This document shows, in pieces, positions 45,106-54,165 of a stretch of DNA of 64,000 nucleotides. The position numbers and the translations under genes are program-made. The notes below the pieces were generated by a model. It saw only the letters and a list, made by a program, of their open reading frames with translations. It was not told where the DNA came from and made no database searches. Source of the stretch: Algoriphagus locisalis (GTDB lineage Bacteria > Bacteroidota > Bacteroidia > Cytophagales > Cyclobacteriaceae); NCBI RefSeq assembly GCF_900116615.1, contig NZ_FPBF01000001.1, forward strand, positions 124,001 through 188,000. The letters run 5' to 3'. The first letter of the stretch is position 1; each line of letters opens with the position of its first letter.

Positions 45106-47346
45106 TTAGTTGACTTTCTTGATTTCAGTAATTGTTTCTGTTACCACTTTCTTCCCCTCCTCATAATTGATTTCTTTTTTCACCTCAACTTTTTCTGACA
45201 TAGATCCAACATGAGGATTTTGGCTGATATGAGGAGCGATGATCAAAGCTACAATTGACATCAATTTGATTAGGATATTCATAGATGGTCCTGAAGTGTC
45301 TTTGAAGGGATCACCAACGGTGTCTCCAGTCACAGATGCTTTATGCGGCTCGGACTTTTTATAATACATCTCTCCGTCTATCTCCACACCTTTTTCAAAT
45401 GACTTCTTGGCATTATCCCAAGCCCCACCGGCATTTGACTGGAACATTCCCATCAATACACCTGAAACAGTTACTCCAGCAAGTAAGCCACCAAGCATTT
45501 CCGCAGAAGAAACTTGTTCAAATACGCCTTGGAAACCAAAACCAATAAGGAGCGGAGTAATCAACGCAATTGCTCCTGGAAGAAGCATCTCACGAAGTGA
45601 TGCTTTCGTGGAAATCTCTACACATTTGTCATACTCAGGTTTGGCCTTGTATTCCATAATGCCTGGAATCTCTCTGAACTGCCGTCTTACTTCGTTTACC
45701 ATATCCATGGCTGCTCGTCCCACCGCAGCGATGGCGAGCGAGGAAAATATAAATGGAATCATACCTCCTACAAATAATGCAGCCAGCACTGGTGCCTTGA
45801 AAATATCAATGGCATCAATTCCAGCTACTCCTACAAAAGCCGCAAACAAGGCTAGAGATGTCAAAGCTGCTGAAGCAATAGCAAAACCTTTTCCTGAAGC
45901 CGCAGTAGTATTTCCCACGGCATCCAAAATATCGGTGCGTTCTCTTACTTCTTCGGGAAGTTGACTCATCTCGGCGATACCGCCTGCATTATCCGCAATA
46001 GGCCCGAAAGCATCAATTGCTAATTGCATAGCAGTAGTGGCCATCATGCCAGCTGCGGCAATCGCCACTCCGTAGAGACCTGCAAAAGCATAAGACCCCA
46101 TGATACCGCCTGCCAAAACAAGGATAGGAAGCACAGTAGATTCCATTCCAACGGCCAGCCCGGCGATGATATTAGTCGCATGTCCTGTTGCTGATTGGTT
46201 GATAATAGACTTTACAGGGCGCTTGCCCATGGCAGTGTAATATTCTGTGATGATACTCATCAGTGTTCCTACCACAAGGCCCAGGATGATAGCATAGAAC
46301 ACATCCATATTTGTAAAGTCGTAGCCTCTAATAGATAAGGTCTCTGGCAGCATGTATTTAACCACAAAGAAGGAGGCAATCCCTGTAAACACAATAGATG
46401 ACCAGTTGCCCATATTTAAGGCATGCTGTACATCACCTTTGTCATCCTTGATGGTCACGAAGAACATTCCCAAAATCGAAAAGACGATTCCCAATCCTGC
46501 GAGTACCATAGGAAGTAGGATTGGGGCGATGCCTCCAAAATTATCAACGGAAACAATTTCTCTTCCCAAAACCATGGTGGCTAGAATTGTAGCTACATAA
46601 GAACCAAATAAATCAGCTCCCATTCCTGCTACGTCACCTACGTTGTCACCTACGTTATCTGCAATGGTAGCAGGGTTTCTGACATCATCTTCAGGAATTC
46701 CAGCTTCTACCTTTCCTACTAGATCAGCTCCTACATCTGCAGCTTTAGTATAAATACCGCCACCCACACGTGCAAAAAGTGCAATAGACTCAGCTCCAAG
46801 GGAGAAACCTGCAAGTACTTCAAGAGCTTTTTCCATTTCTACTCCATTGACCCCGGCACCTACGCTTTGTACATACATATTGTAAAATAGGATGAATAAA
46901 GAGCCTAATCCCAAAACTGCTAATCCTGCTACACCAAGTCCCATGACAGAACCTCCTGTAAAGGATACTTTCAAAGCATGCTTCAAACTAGTCCTGGCAG
47001 CTTGGGTAGTTCGGACGTTTGCTTTGGTGGCGATGTTCATTCCTATATATCCTGCAAATGCTGAAAAGACAGCACCGATAAGGAAGGAAATTGCTATTAC
47101 GGGACTTGATGTCTCCACGGACATTCCTGACCATGCCAAAAGTATGATAGCGATCACAGCAAAGTAGGAAAGTACTTTCCATTCGGCTTTCAAAAATGCC
47201 ATGGCGCCGTCTGCGATATAACCAGCGAGTTCCATCATGTTTTTATCACCTGTCTCCTGCTTGGTTACCCAGGCAGATTTAATGGCCATCACGATCAGGC
47301 CCACCAGTCCCAGCGCAGGGACTACATAAATTAAAGCTTGTTCCAT
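45106..47346 (-). CDS. hppA: membrane-bound ion-pumping pyrophosphatase, K+-stimulated type
   Basis: 746-residue membrane pyrophosphatase with about 16 helices that couples PPi hydrolysis to H+ and/or Na+ export. The active-site signature is complete: [20 protein letters not shown] followed by [17 protein letters not shown]. The residue that sets K+ dependence is Ala482 ([11 protein letters not shown]), the K+-dependent form, where K+-independent pumps have Lys. Whether Na+ or H+ is pumped cannot be settled by eye. The C-terminus carries an extra charged tail after the last helix ([19 protein letters not shown] and on), rich in Lys and Glu. A good promoter lies 40 bases upstream and a terminator follows. 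Confidence 0.95.
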   Translation of the reverse strand: MEQALIYVVPALGLVGLIVMAIKSAWVTKQETGDKNMMELAGYIADGAMAFLKAEWKVLSYFAVIAIILLAWSGMSVETSSPVIAISFLIGAVFSAFAGYIGMNIATKANVRTTQAARTSLKHALKVSFTGGSVMGLGVAGLAVLGLGSLFILFYNMYVQSVGAGVNGVEMEKALEVLAGFSLGAESIALFARVGGGIYTKAADVGADLVGKVEAGIPEDDVRNPATIADNVGDNVGDVAGMGADLFGSYVATILATMVLGREIVSVDNFGGIAPILLPMVLAGLGIVFSILGMFFVTIKDDKGDVQHALNMGNWSSIVFTGIASFFVVKYMLPETLSIRGYDFTNMDVFYAIILGLVVGTLMSIITEYYTAMGKRPVKSIINQSATGHATNIIAGLAVGMESTVLPILVLAGGIMGSYAFAGLYGVAIAAAGMMATTAMQLAIDAFGPIADNAGGIAEMSQLPEEVRERTDILDAVGNTTAASGKGFAIASAALTSLALFAAFVGVAGIDAIDIFKAPVLAALFVGGMIPFIFSSLAIAAVGRAAMDMVNEVRRQFREIPGIMEYKAKPEYDKCVEISTKASLREMLLPGAIALITPLLIGFGFQGVFEQVSSAEMLGGLLAGVTVSGVLMGMFQSNAGGAWDNAKKSFEKGVEIDGEMYYKKSEPHKASVTGDTVGDPFKDTSGPSMNILIKLMSIVALIIAPHISQNPHVGSMSEKVEVKKEINYEEGKKVVTETITEIKKVN

Positions 47347-47385
47347 ACAATATATCTTACAGTTATTTTGAGTTTGTTAATTGAG

Positions 47386-47415
47386 CAAATATATAACTTC
47401 TCAATTACCGACCAA
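47386..47415 (-). promoter_or_regulatory. promoter of hppA
   Basis: On the minus strand, TATATTTG (47386-47393, exact TAnnTTTG) with TTG (47413-47415) 19 bases upstream. The start site would be near 47379, about 33 bases before the ATG. Confidence 0.65.
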
Positions 47416-47751
47416 TTGCAGATTTTTATTGCTTAAATTGCTGTATTTGAAGAATTTATTGATAAAAAAGCAATGAATTCATGCTTTGGCTTCAGATTTT
47501 GGTGAGAATGTGGTCGTTTTGTGGGATTTTTGTAAAAGCAGAATCTCTCCGGAATGTACATTCTATTCTAAATTTTTCATGAATTTTGGAGGCTCTTGAA
47601 CGTTACGTCGAATGAATGAAAAAGTAGTGATTTCATAGTTTTGCCATATAAAATAGATTAAATAGCTATAATTCAATTATTTAAAGCTTGTCAATTCAAT
47701 ATTAATAGTAAATTAGTTTTCTTTTAGTTTTTAAAAATCAGAATAGAGCCA
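47416..47751. other. intergenic region between hppA and the HD gene
   Basis: About 335 AT-rich bases between divergent genes. Nothing but A/T-rich words is seen; no hairpin, repeat or gene-like frame, and no exact promoter match for the rightward gene. Confidence 0.4.
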
Positions 47752-48375
47752 GTGGATAAGCAACTTGAAAATTTTGAATTCGCCATTAGAAAAATGTTTG
47801 CCGAGCAATTAATTCCTGAGGTTTGCTACCATAATTTAGACCACACCTTATCGATAGTATCCAAGGTGAAGGAAATTGGAGAATCTTATCAATTGGATAA
47901 AATTGAATTAGAAAACCTATTTATTTCGGGCTGGCTGCACGACGTCGGCTATTGGGGAGGCGTGGCGGAGGATCATGAGAAAAGAGGAGCCGAGTTTGCG
48001 TTGGAGTTCTTGGAAAAATTTCAGGTTCCAAAAAATAGGATTACCATGATTTGTCAGGCCATACTTGCTACTAAGATTCCTCAAAAGCCACAGAACCTTA
48101 TGGACTCTATTATTTGTGACGCTGACTTATACCATTTGAGTTCGGATCAGTTTTATGATCAAACGCTACTCTTAAAGAAGGAAAATGAACAGCTCACTGG
48201 TAAATCTGTAGAATTGCTAGCTTGGCTGAGAAACAGCGAGAAATTCATGGAAGGCCACCACTACCATACAGACTATGCGGTTAAGTATTACCGTCCTGGC
48301 AAACTTGAGAATCTTAACTTTCTCAGATCCAAAATTGAGGAGCTGGCCAATGCAGAAATGAACTCCTCTCAATAG
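47752..48375 (+). CDS. HD-domain phosphohydrolase
   Basis: 207 residues from a GTG at 47752. Metal-binding HD superfamily residues: YHNLDHTLSIV (His), SGWLHDVGYWGG (the HD pair), and CDADLYHLSSDQF (later Asp). These cytoplasmic enzymes hydrolyse phosphoesters such as nucleotides. The substrate is unknown. No ATG is suitably placed, so GTG is preferred. The 3' end overlaps the convergent beta-lactamase relative by 7 bases. Confidence 0.85.
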   Translation: MDKQLENFEFAIRKMFAEQLIPEVCYHNLDHTLSIVSKVKEIGESYQLDKIELENLFISGWLHDVGYWGGVAEDHEKRGAEFALEFLEKFQVPKNRITMICQAILATKIPQKPQNLMDSIICDADLYHLSSDQFYDQTLLLKKENEQLTGKSVELLAWLRNSEKFMEGHHYHTDYAVKYYRPGKLENLNFLRSKIEELANAEMNSSQ

Positions 48376-49298
48376 GAAAGGCCTTCGAGGTATTTGTTAC
48401 TTCCTTGCGGTGCCCGATAGGTTTGTTTTGGGTTAAAATGATTCCAAACCAGATTTGATAGTTTTCTAGTCATTACCCAGGCTTCATTGTCGTATTCCCA
48501 GCTTTTATCCTCATTGTTCTTGGTGAAAATAGCGCACACATAATCTCCCTGCGGAGAATTCACCAGGAACACTTCTGACCTTGAGGCATTCACCATTCCT
48601 TGTTTGCTGGCAACATTTACCCCAGGAGGAATTCCTGATATAGCATAATCATTATAAAATGTGTTCGATAGCAAGCGATACATCTGCTCAGAGGCTGCTG
48701 GACTGAATAGTTCCCGATTGTTCAAGCGAATTAGGATATCGGCCATTTCTCTTGGAGTCGTCTGACCCCAGCCGTATTTTTCCCAGATGCTTTCTCTGCC
48801 GGCTGTCCGGCTATTTACTCGCGTATTTTGATACCCTAACTTTTCCATCAACACATTAATATCTGCACCACCTCCTGCTAAGGCTTGATTCCAAAGTGAG
48901 GTGGTATTGTCTGAATAACTCAGCATCAAAGCGAGTAGCGTACTTAAGTCTGTTTGGGTAGAATCTTGAAAATACTGCATGATTCCAGATCCTCCATATT
49001 TGATAGAATCCCGGTAAACGAGCGGTTCTCGATAGTGTAGTTCTCCTTTTTCTATTTTATCAAATACCCCCAGAAGAATTGCGATTTTGACAATGCTGGC
49101 GGTTGGGAAGATCGTATCCGCATTGATTTCTACTTTATTGCCAGAAGGAAGATGCTCTACGTAGATTCCAACATCGCCGTTGAAAGTCTTCAGCAAATCA
49201 TTGATCTCGGAGGTCAAATCAGGAATGGTTTGAGCAAAATTTTCCGAAGTTCCCAGTAGCAGTGAGAAAGCTAGAGAAAGTAGAAGTTTAATTTTCAT
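48369..49298 (-). CDS. class A beta-lactamase-related serine hydrolase
   Basis: 309 residues from the ATG at 49298, where the signal peptide starts (LLLSLAFSLLLGTSENFAQ). Motifs: SIVK (Ser68, Lys71), SDN (129-131) and KQG in VASKQGMVN in place of KTG. The ExxLN element carrying the deacylating Glu of true class A enzymes is not recognisable; the stretch before TTPREMADIL reads NSRTAGRESIWEKYGWGQ. It may therefore be an acylating PBP-like or esterase relative (Beta-lactamase2, PF13354) instead of a resistance enzyme. Periplasmic. Single gene. Confidence 0.87.
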   Translation of the reverse strand: MKIKLLLSLAFSLLLGTSENFAQTIPDLTSEINDLLKTFNGDVGIYVEHLPSGNKVEINADTIFPTASIVKIAILLGVFDKIEKGELHYREPLVYRDSIKYGGSGIMQYFQDSTQTDLSTLLALMLSYSDNTTSLWNQALAGGGADINVLMEKLGYQNTRVNSRTAGRESIWEKYGWGQTTPREMADILIRLNNRELFSPAASEQMYRLLSNTFYNDYAISGIPPGVNVASKQGMVNASRSEVFLVNSPQGDYVCAIFTKNNEDKSWEYDNEAWVMTRKLSNLVWNHFNPKQTYRAPQGSNKYLEGLSY

Positions 49299-49383
49299 AG
49301 TGCCGAAAATAGAAATTGGACTTGTAATAACAGGCATTTTTGGATTCTAATTACTTATTTTGATAGATACAAATGACATAGTT

Positions 49384-49677
49384 ATGACAGAACGCAACCA
49401 GTATTTCAAACGATTTTTAGAAGATGAGAAATCGCTTTCTTCACTCACACCGGTTCTCAAGGCACTTTGGTACGATGGAAATGGAGATTGGGAAAAGGCT
49501 CACGATCAGGTGGATAGTTTGGAAGGAAAGGATGCTGCACGAATTCACGCATACCTGCATCGCAAGGAAGGAGATCAGTGGAATGCTGATTATTGGTATA
49601 GAAGAGCAGGAGAAGTAAGGCCAAACTTATCCCTAGATGAGGAATGGCAAGACTTGCTTAGCCGATTTCTTAACTAA
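49384..49677 (+). CDS. small conserved protein of unknown function
   Basis: 97 residues from the ATG at 49384. It is helical, with WYDGNGDWEKAHDQVDSLEG and AYLHRKEGDQWNADYWYRRA, reminiscent of a single TPR-like hairpin and of small Bacteroidota proteins annotated as hypothetical. No signal peptide or membrane segment. The DUF4174 gene starts 48 bases after its stop and may be co-transcribed. Confidence 0.72.
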   Translation: MTERNQYFKRFLEDEKSLSSLTPVLKALWYDGNGDWEKAHDQVDSLEGKDAARIHAYLHRKEGDQWNADYWYRRAGEVRPNLSLDEEWQDLLSRFLN

Positions 49678-49724
49678 AGTGGTCTGAAGTCATAACCAAA
49701 TGGCTTCTTGCGTGTTAATAAAAT

Positions 49725-50135
49725 ATGAAAGCTTTTGTGCTATTGATTTATCTTTTCATCATGGTGCCCGATCCTGCCAAAACCATTGAAGACTACAAAT
49801 GGGAAAAACGTATAGTCATTACTAATTTTGATAACGAGAAACTCGATGCTTTTTTGGAAGGAAAAGAAAGGAGTATTGAAGAAAGAAAACTTTTATTCGT
49901 GGAATTTGAACACGACGAATACATCAGAAATACCTTACAGGACGAAATCGATCCGGCCGGGTTTCTAGAAACTGTTACACAAAAGAGCCCTACTGCCGAA
50001 TGGGTTCTAATTGGCTTAGACGGAGGGGTAAAAGCATCTGGAAAAAGAAAGGATTTTTCTCTGGATGCGATCTTCCACTTGATCGATCAGATGCCTATGA
50101 GGCAATCAGAAATAGATCATCCTAATTCTTTATAG
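49725..50135 (+). CDS. DUF4174 protein, secreted
   Basis: 136 residues. Hydrophobic N-terminus (FVLLIYLFIM) as a signal or anchor, then the DUF4174 pattern: YKWEKRIVITNFDNEKLDAF, KLLFVEFEHDEYI and WVLIGLDGGVKASGKRKDFS, ending LDAIFHLIDQMPMRQSEI. The domain has a thioredoxin-like outline without the CxxC motif. Function unknown. A perfect palindromic terminator follows. Confidence 0.85.
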   Translation: MKAFVLLIYLFIMVPDPAKTIEDYKWEKRIVITNFDNEKLDAFLEGKERSIEERKLLFVEFEHDEYIRNTLQDEIDPAGFLETVTQKSPTAEWVLIGLDGGVKASGKRKDFSLDAIFHLIDQMPMRQSEIDHPNSL

Positions 50136-50161
50136 TCGGTAAAAATTGAAGTTTTGACCTG

Positions 50162-50187
50162 AAAAATACCCTATATAGGGTATTTTT
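50162..50187 (+). terminator. terminator of the DUF4174 gene
   Basis: A 26-bp uninterrupted palindrome, AAAAATACCCTAT and its complement ATAGGGTATTTTT, 27 bases after the stop and ending in a T-run. Confidence 0.88.
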
Positions 50188-50205
50188 TTAGTTTTTCATA
50201 GATGG

Positions 50206-50213
50206 TATTTTTG
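50206..50213 (+). promoter_or_regulatory. -7 element before the small Cys-rich gene
   Basis: TATTTTTG, an exact TAnnTTTG match, 27 bases before the ATG at 50240. A -33 partner is only TTTT, so the promoter is less secure than that of aguB. Confidence 0.5.
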
Positions 50214-50239
50214 GGAAACAAAAAATTAACTACAAACCT

Positions 50240-50458
50240 ATGAAATTCTTTTACCTCTCTTCCAACCCAAACGAAAATGGACTTCATGAAGTACATGATC
50301 GCGAATGTGAGCATATCCCAAGTTCTTATGACAGAGATTATCTCGGTCCTTATAATACGGGCAAAGAGGCGATGAGAAAAGCACTTGATTACAAAAAGGA
50401 AGTAGCTTTGTGCGAGGTATGCTGTAAGTCTAGGGAAAGATCTCTTATTGATAATTAA
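50240..50458 (+). CDS. small Cys/His-containing protein
   Basis: 72 residues; I do not know a name for it. It has HEVHDRECEHIP near the N-terminus and CEVCCKSRERS near the C-terminus, so His/Cys residues could bind one metal ion. YLGPYNTGKEAMRKALDY lies between. A good -7 promoter element and a strong terminator bracket it, which supports a real, independently transcribed gene. Confidence 0.78.
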   Translation: MKFFYLSSNPNENGLHEVHDRECEHIPSSYDRDYLGPYNTGKEAMRKALDYKKEVALCEVCCKSRERSLIDN

Positions 50459-50517
50459 AGCCAGAGCATGTTAAGAAATACGTCAAAGTTTTTAGGATAA
50501 ATCTTAAAAACATGAGC

Positions 50518-50554
50518 CTCCGGTACAGTCAGCTGTAGTACCGGAGTTTTTTTT
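50518..50554. terminator. terminator between convergent genes
   Basis: Stem CTCCGGTAC (50518-50526) with GTACCGGAG (50538-50546), 11-base loop, then eight T. It serves the rightward small Cys-rich gene. Confidence 0.9.
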
Positions 50555-50563
50555 AGTCGGTAT

Positions 50564-51022
50564 TCAATAAGCAGCCACAGCAGCTGCGGCTACTATGCCA
50601 TCCTGTGCTGAACTAGCTCCTGAAATCCCAATTGCGCCTACGACTATTCCATCCTTGAGTATGGGTAGTCCACCTTCGATGGCAACTGCATTGGGTAGGG
50701 TGGCAATTCTGGCTCCGCCTTCCGCCTTCATCATATCTTCAAATACTTTTGTGGGCCGCTTGAAATATACCGCTGTTTTGGCTTTGCCAAGTGCTACATC
50801 TATACTACCGAGTTGAACACCATCCATTTTGCGAAGCGAAATCATATGTCCCCCGGCATCAAGAACTACGATTACCATGTTCCATCCTTCAGCTTTGGAT
50901 TTAGCCTCAGCTGCATCGGATATTCTGGTGGCGTCTTCTAAGGTTAAAAAAGGCTGTGAGTTGGTTTGGGCCTGTATAAAAAAAGGAGCAAGGCAAAGAA
51001 GAAGAATTATGAGCTTTTTCAC
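50564..51022 (-). CDS. GlcG/HbpS-family haem-binding-like protein, secreted
   Basis: About 152 residues if translation starts at the GTG at 51022, which directly begins a signal peptide (KKLIILLLCLAPFFIQAQ); an ATG at 51061 would put 13 polar residues in front. The mature domain has the HbpS/GlcG pattern: EDATRISDAAEAKSKAEGWN, MVIVVLDAGGHMISLRKMDG, IATLPNAVAIEGGLPI and VGAIGISGASSAQDG. Related proteins bind haem or sense redox state, some are only domain-level homologues. Single gene. Confidence 0.85.
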   Translation of the reverse strand: MKKLIILLLCLAPFFIQAQTNSQPFLTLEDATRISDAAEAKSKAEGWNMVIVVLDAGGHMISLRKMDGVQLGSIDVALGKAKTAVYFKRPTKVFEDMMKAEGGARIATLPNAVAIEGGLPILKDGIVVGAIGISGASSAQDGIVAAAAVAAY

Positions 51023-51140
51023 GATAAAATTGGGTTTAAGTGGATTAAGATAAGGGTTCAATTTAAGATTTTTTTGGAGGTAACAATGAAAACAGTATCT
51101 TGATAAGCATATTACGTTTCAAACCTAAAACCCAAAACCT

Positions 51141-52241
51141 ATGAATCCTATCTCTAGGAGAACCACATTAAAGTCTCTTGCTCTAGGAGCAGGAGTAAGT
51201 TTGATATCACCTTTTAATGTTTTCTCATCTACCCGGCCTAAAAAAGACAATCTCGGAGTAGCGTTGGTTGGACTTGGCTATTACAGCACTGATTTGCTTG
51301 CTCCAGCCCTGCAAAAAACCCAAAAGTGCCACTTGGCCGGTATCGTTACGGGCACCCCGTCAAAGGCGGCGATTTGGAAAGAAAAGCATAAAATACCTGA
51401 TAAAAATATCTACAACTATGAGACCTTCGATACCATCGCAGACAATCCGGATATAGATGTGATCTACATCGTTTTGCCGCCATCTATGCACAAGGAGTAT
51501 GTGATCCGAGCAGCCAAAGCAGGGAAGCATGTATGGTGTGAGAAACCAATGGCCATGACTGTGGAGGAATGTCAGGCTATGATAGATGCTTGCAAGCAGG
51601 CAAATGTTTCCTTATCCATCGGCTATCGCTGCCAGCACGAACCCAATACTCAAGCTTTTCAAAAAATAGTGAAAGAGCAAAGCTTAGGCAAAGTGCTCGG
51701 CTTGGACTGTGCCGCCGGATATCGTGAAAACCGTACAGATCACTGGAAGCAGAAGCGTGAAATGGGCGGAGGAGTAATCTACGACATGGGAGTATATGCT
51801 ATTCAGGGAGCTAGACTTGGAAGTAACATGGAGCCAATAGCTGTGAATTCAGCCAAAGTTTGGACTGAGCGACCTGAAATCTATAAAGATGGTCTAGGAG
51901 AAATCGTAGAAGCAGAACTGGAATTCCCTGGAGGAGTCATTGGCACTATCAAAACATCTTTTGGAGGGAACATGAATTTCTTAAATATCAAATGTGAAAA
52001 GGGAATGATCGAGATGGAGCCATTTTCTGCCTATGCCGGCAACAAAGGCAAAAGTCCGTTGGGCGAGATCAATTTCCCTTTTCAGCAACCGATGGAGCAG
52101 GTCTGGCAGATGGACAATGATGCACAGACAATTATGGACGGAAAGCCTCAAGCTGTACCGGGCGAGGAAGGCCTTCGGGATATTCGCATTGTGCAGGCTA
52201 TCTTAGAGTCTGCCGAAAAAGGGAAAAAAGTGATGATTTAA
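51141..52241 (+). CDS. Gfo/Idh/MocA-family oxidoreductase, probably Tat-exported
   Basis: 366 residues. The N-terminus (PISRRTTLKSLALGAG) has a twin-arginine motif (SRRTTLK) and a hydrophobic stretch, fitting Tat export of a cofactor-loaded enzyme. The Rossmann fold shows GVALVGLGYYSTD, and the catalytic-lysine motif is HVWCEKPMAM. The C-terminal domain has GGGVIYDMGVYAIQGAR, as in glucose-fructose oxidoreductases. An NADP-dependent sugar or inositol reaction in the periplasm is likely; the substrate is unknown. Confidence 0.9.
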   Translation: MNPISRRTTLKSLALGAGVSLISPFNVFSSTRPKKDNLGVALVGLGYYSTDLLAPALQKTQKCHLAGIVTGTPSKAAIWKEKHKIPDKNIYNYETFDTIADNPDIDVIYIVLPPSMHKEYVIRAAKAGKHVWCEKPMAMTVEECQAMIDACKQANVSLSIGYRCQHEPNTQAFQKIVKEQSLGKVLGLDCAAGYRENRTDHWKQKREMGGGVIYDMGVYAIQGARLGSNMEPIAVNSAKVWTERPEIYKDGLGEIVEAELEFPGGVIGTIKTSFGGNMNFLNIKCEKGMIEMEPFSAYAGNKGKSPLGEINFPFQQPMEQVWQMDNDAQTIMDGKPQAVPGEEGLRDIRIVQAILESAEKGKKVMI

Positions 52242-52488
52242 TGGGCTAATACTCCTCTTTGGGGAATTTAGAAGTCATTTTGAGGCATCTTTATTCGATT
52301 TGGTCGTTAGCATTTTAGTTAAATATTACCCTGAAATGTTGCTAAAAATTGAATAAAATGAAGGTTTTAATGAAAAGGTCATTTTTCTGCACTAAAAATT
52401 AAAAATAAACGCTCAAAGACTTCTAATGGCACTATAAATGATGTTTATTGTAACGAATTACATTTTATAACCAACCAATAAAACGATT

Positions 52489-52668
52489 ATGAGCAAACAC
52501 CAAGAAGTTAAAGATTTGGTCGATTCTTTAGAAGCAGACTTTGCAAAATTCTACGAAAATGGCAACAAAGCTGCCGGAACTAGAGTAAGAACTGGAATGC
52601 AGGCACTTAAAAATCTTGCGCAAGAAATCAGAGCTGAAGTGACAGCAATGAAAAACGCAGCTAAATAA
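52489..52668 (+). CDS. histone H1-like protein (short Bacteroidota form)
   Basis: 59 residues: it begins MSKHQEVKDLVDSLEADF, then AKFYENGNKAAGTRVRTGMQ and ALKNLAQEIRAEVTAMKNAA. This is the compact Hc1-like protein common in Bacteroidota, annotated as histone H1; basic and helical, presumed to bind DNA or RNA. No lysine-rich tail is present, so it is shorter than classical bacterial H1-like proteins. A strong terminator follows 18 bases after the stop. Upstream, 52242-52488 contains no other feature. Confidence 0.88.
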   Translation: MSKHQEVKDLVDSLEADFAKFYENGNKAAGTRVRTGMQALKNLAQEIRAEVTAMKNAAK

Positions 52669-52685
52669 TCTGTTTAGCGACTAAT

Positions 52686-52725
52686 GAAAAAAGCCCCAAG
52701 GGAAAATTCTCTCGGGGCTTTTTCA
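52686..52725. terminator. terminator after the histone H1-like gene
   Basis: Stem GAAAAAAGCCCC with GGGGCTTTTTC, around a 16-base loop, ending in T. It lies between convergent genes and can act in both directions. Confidence 0.9.
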
Positions 52726-52742
52726 TGTTATGTTAATTGAAA

Positions 52743-53384
52743 TTACTTTTTGGTGATAATTCCATCCTTGATTAATTGGTATTCTACTGACTGAGCAAAG
52801 GTTTTGGAGAATGACTCAATAGAAGAAGGGTTTGTGGTTTCGGATTGTGCTGACCACACCAAAGCTTCTGTCTGAGCGTCGTAAAGGTTCATTTCTAAAT
52901 AATAGTTCTTATCAGTGGCATAGTAACCTGGATCGTACATCACTGGGTTGTAATAAGAGTAGTATCCGTAGAATCTACCATAATATCCACCATAGCCCAT
53001 AGGAGAGTACATGGTAGTTCCAGGAACGTATCTCGTTTCGGATGTTTGGTCTAGAAGTGCTATAGTAAGAATAGCATCATGTCCTGCCGCTTGAATGGCG
53101 CTCACGATTGCTTCCTTGTTTTCTGGAGTAGCTTTGAATCCAGGAGGAATGATATCAAAACTGCTGTTGGCGGTAATGCCATCTTCTTTTAAAATCGCAT
53201 CGATATCGTTCTCTATGGTTTGTCTGGCAACAAGTTTGTCTGTCAAGGCAGTTACAAAAATACTGCTGTATCCGCCGGCTTTTGCTTCAGGAGCTTTCCA
53301 TGATCCTGTGATTTTTGTGCTCGGAGCACATGCCGCTACTACAGCCAGAAGTAATAGCGTAAGAATTGCATTTGATTTTCTCAT
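52743..53384 (-). CDS. lipoprotein with a DUF4136-like outline
   Basis: 213 residues. Lipoprotein signal ILTLLLLAVVAACAPSTKI with Cys19. The body has YSSIFVTALTDKLVARQTIE, NDIDAILKEDG, ATPENKEAIVSAIQAAGHDA and ILTIALLDQ, then a Tyr/Gly-rich stretch (YGGYYGRFYGYYSYYNPVMY) and NLYDAQTEALVWSAQSETTN. That is the order of DUF4136 lipoproteins: a small domain with a Tyr/Trp-rich loop, then a strand pair. It is the second gene of an operon, 19 bases after the DUF4136 gene at 53404. Confidence 0.72.
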   Translation of the reverse strand: MRKSNAILTLLLLAVVAACAPSTKITGSWKAPEAKAGGYSSIFVTALTDKLVARQTIENDIDAILKEDGITANSSFDIIPPGFKATPENKEAIVSAIQAAGHDAILTIALLDQTSETRYVPGTTMYSPMGYGGYYGRFYGYYSYYNPVMYDPGYYATDKNYYLEMNLYDAQTEALVWSAQSETTNPSSIESFSKTFAQSVEYQLIKDGIITKK

Positions 53385-53403
53385 TTGTTAGTTGTTATGT
53401 AGG

Positions 53404-53952
53404 TTAATTTTTAGTGTCTATCGATTCAAAAACTTCCGCAACGGCATCTTCTATCGCGGCTTGTTTCTTTTCCTCTTTAGTAGGGATTATTTCTGAAACT
53501 ACGCCGACCCAGACAGCCTGATTGGTCTGAGCATCTACCAAATGAACTGATAAGGTGCCTTCTTTGTACCTGTTCACCACAATTTCTTCGCTTTGCCAAG
53601 TGTAGTTTCGTTGACCAGTGTACATGAAAGGATCTGTAGCCAAACTGGTTTCTCGGGTTTGTTCCTTATTTTCGATTACTATGCCTAGGTTGATTTTCAA
53701 GTCAGCAGATGAATTGTTTTCCGATAGACCTCTAGCAGCTAGCTGTTTGGATATTTCCTGCTTCAGATATTCTACTGATTGTGAAAAGGCCGGAACTTCA
53801 GTCTCACTTTGATCTACTTCCAAAAAAGCATAGGTCTTATAATCAGTAAGATTGAAATCCTCGTAAAGTCCTGGCTCTACAGCTACTTTGGCTGTGCTGC
53901 ATGCCATCAGTCCCACGAGTAGGGCTAGCAAAAGATAGGTTGACTTTTTCAT
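53404..53952 (-). CDS. DUF4136-type lipoprotein
   Basis: 182 residues. Lipoprotein signal TYLLLALLVGLMACSTAKV with Cys18. DUF4136 features: DFNLTDYKTYAFLEVDQSE, EISKQLAARGLSENNSSADL, KINLGIVIENKEQTRET and TLSVHLVDAQTNQAVWVGVV. The function is unknown, but the family recurs in envelope-stress type clusters. First gene of a two-gene operon. Confidence 0.82.
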   Translation of the reverse strand: MKKSTYLLLALLVGLMACSTAKVAVEPGLYEDFNLTDYKTYAFLEVDQSETEVPAFSQSVEYLKQEISKQLAARGLSENNSSADLKINLGIVIENKEQTRETSLATDPFMYTGQRNYTWQSEEIVVNRYKEGTLSVHLVDAQTNQAVWVGVVSEIIPTKEEKKQAAIEDAVAEVFESIDTKN

Positions 53953-54105
53953 AGATTGAATAGTTACAATGGATTAGATTTTCTTTAGAAATACGCGCTT
54001 AAAACATTGGTTGTTTTTACTAATATAATAAAGCTCATTAGATATGCGAACTTCCCTTTAGGTATCACCTCTGTATATGCCAGTGGTAGATTGAAGCTAA
54101 AAAAA

Positions 54106-54138
54106 CCGGCAAGCACAATTTCTTGTTATACTTGCCGG
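54106..54138 (-). terminator. terminator of the 54166-55906 operon
   Basis: Stem CCGGCAAG (54106-54113) with CTTGCCGG (54131-54138), followed on the minus strand by seven T; it lies 28 bases after the stop of the beta-barrel gene. Confidence 0.85.
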
Positions 54139-54165
54139 AGTTTTAGTTGTGGTATCGCAAATTAA

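Noticed and set aside
45407..45964. 185-codon open frame opposite hppA
   Set aside because: The Ala/Thr/Pro-rich sequence mirrors the codons of the pyrophosphatase; no independent evidence.
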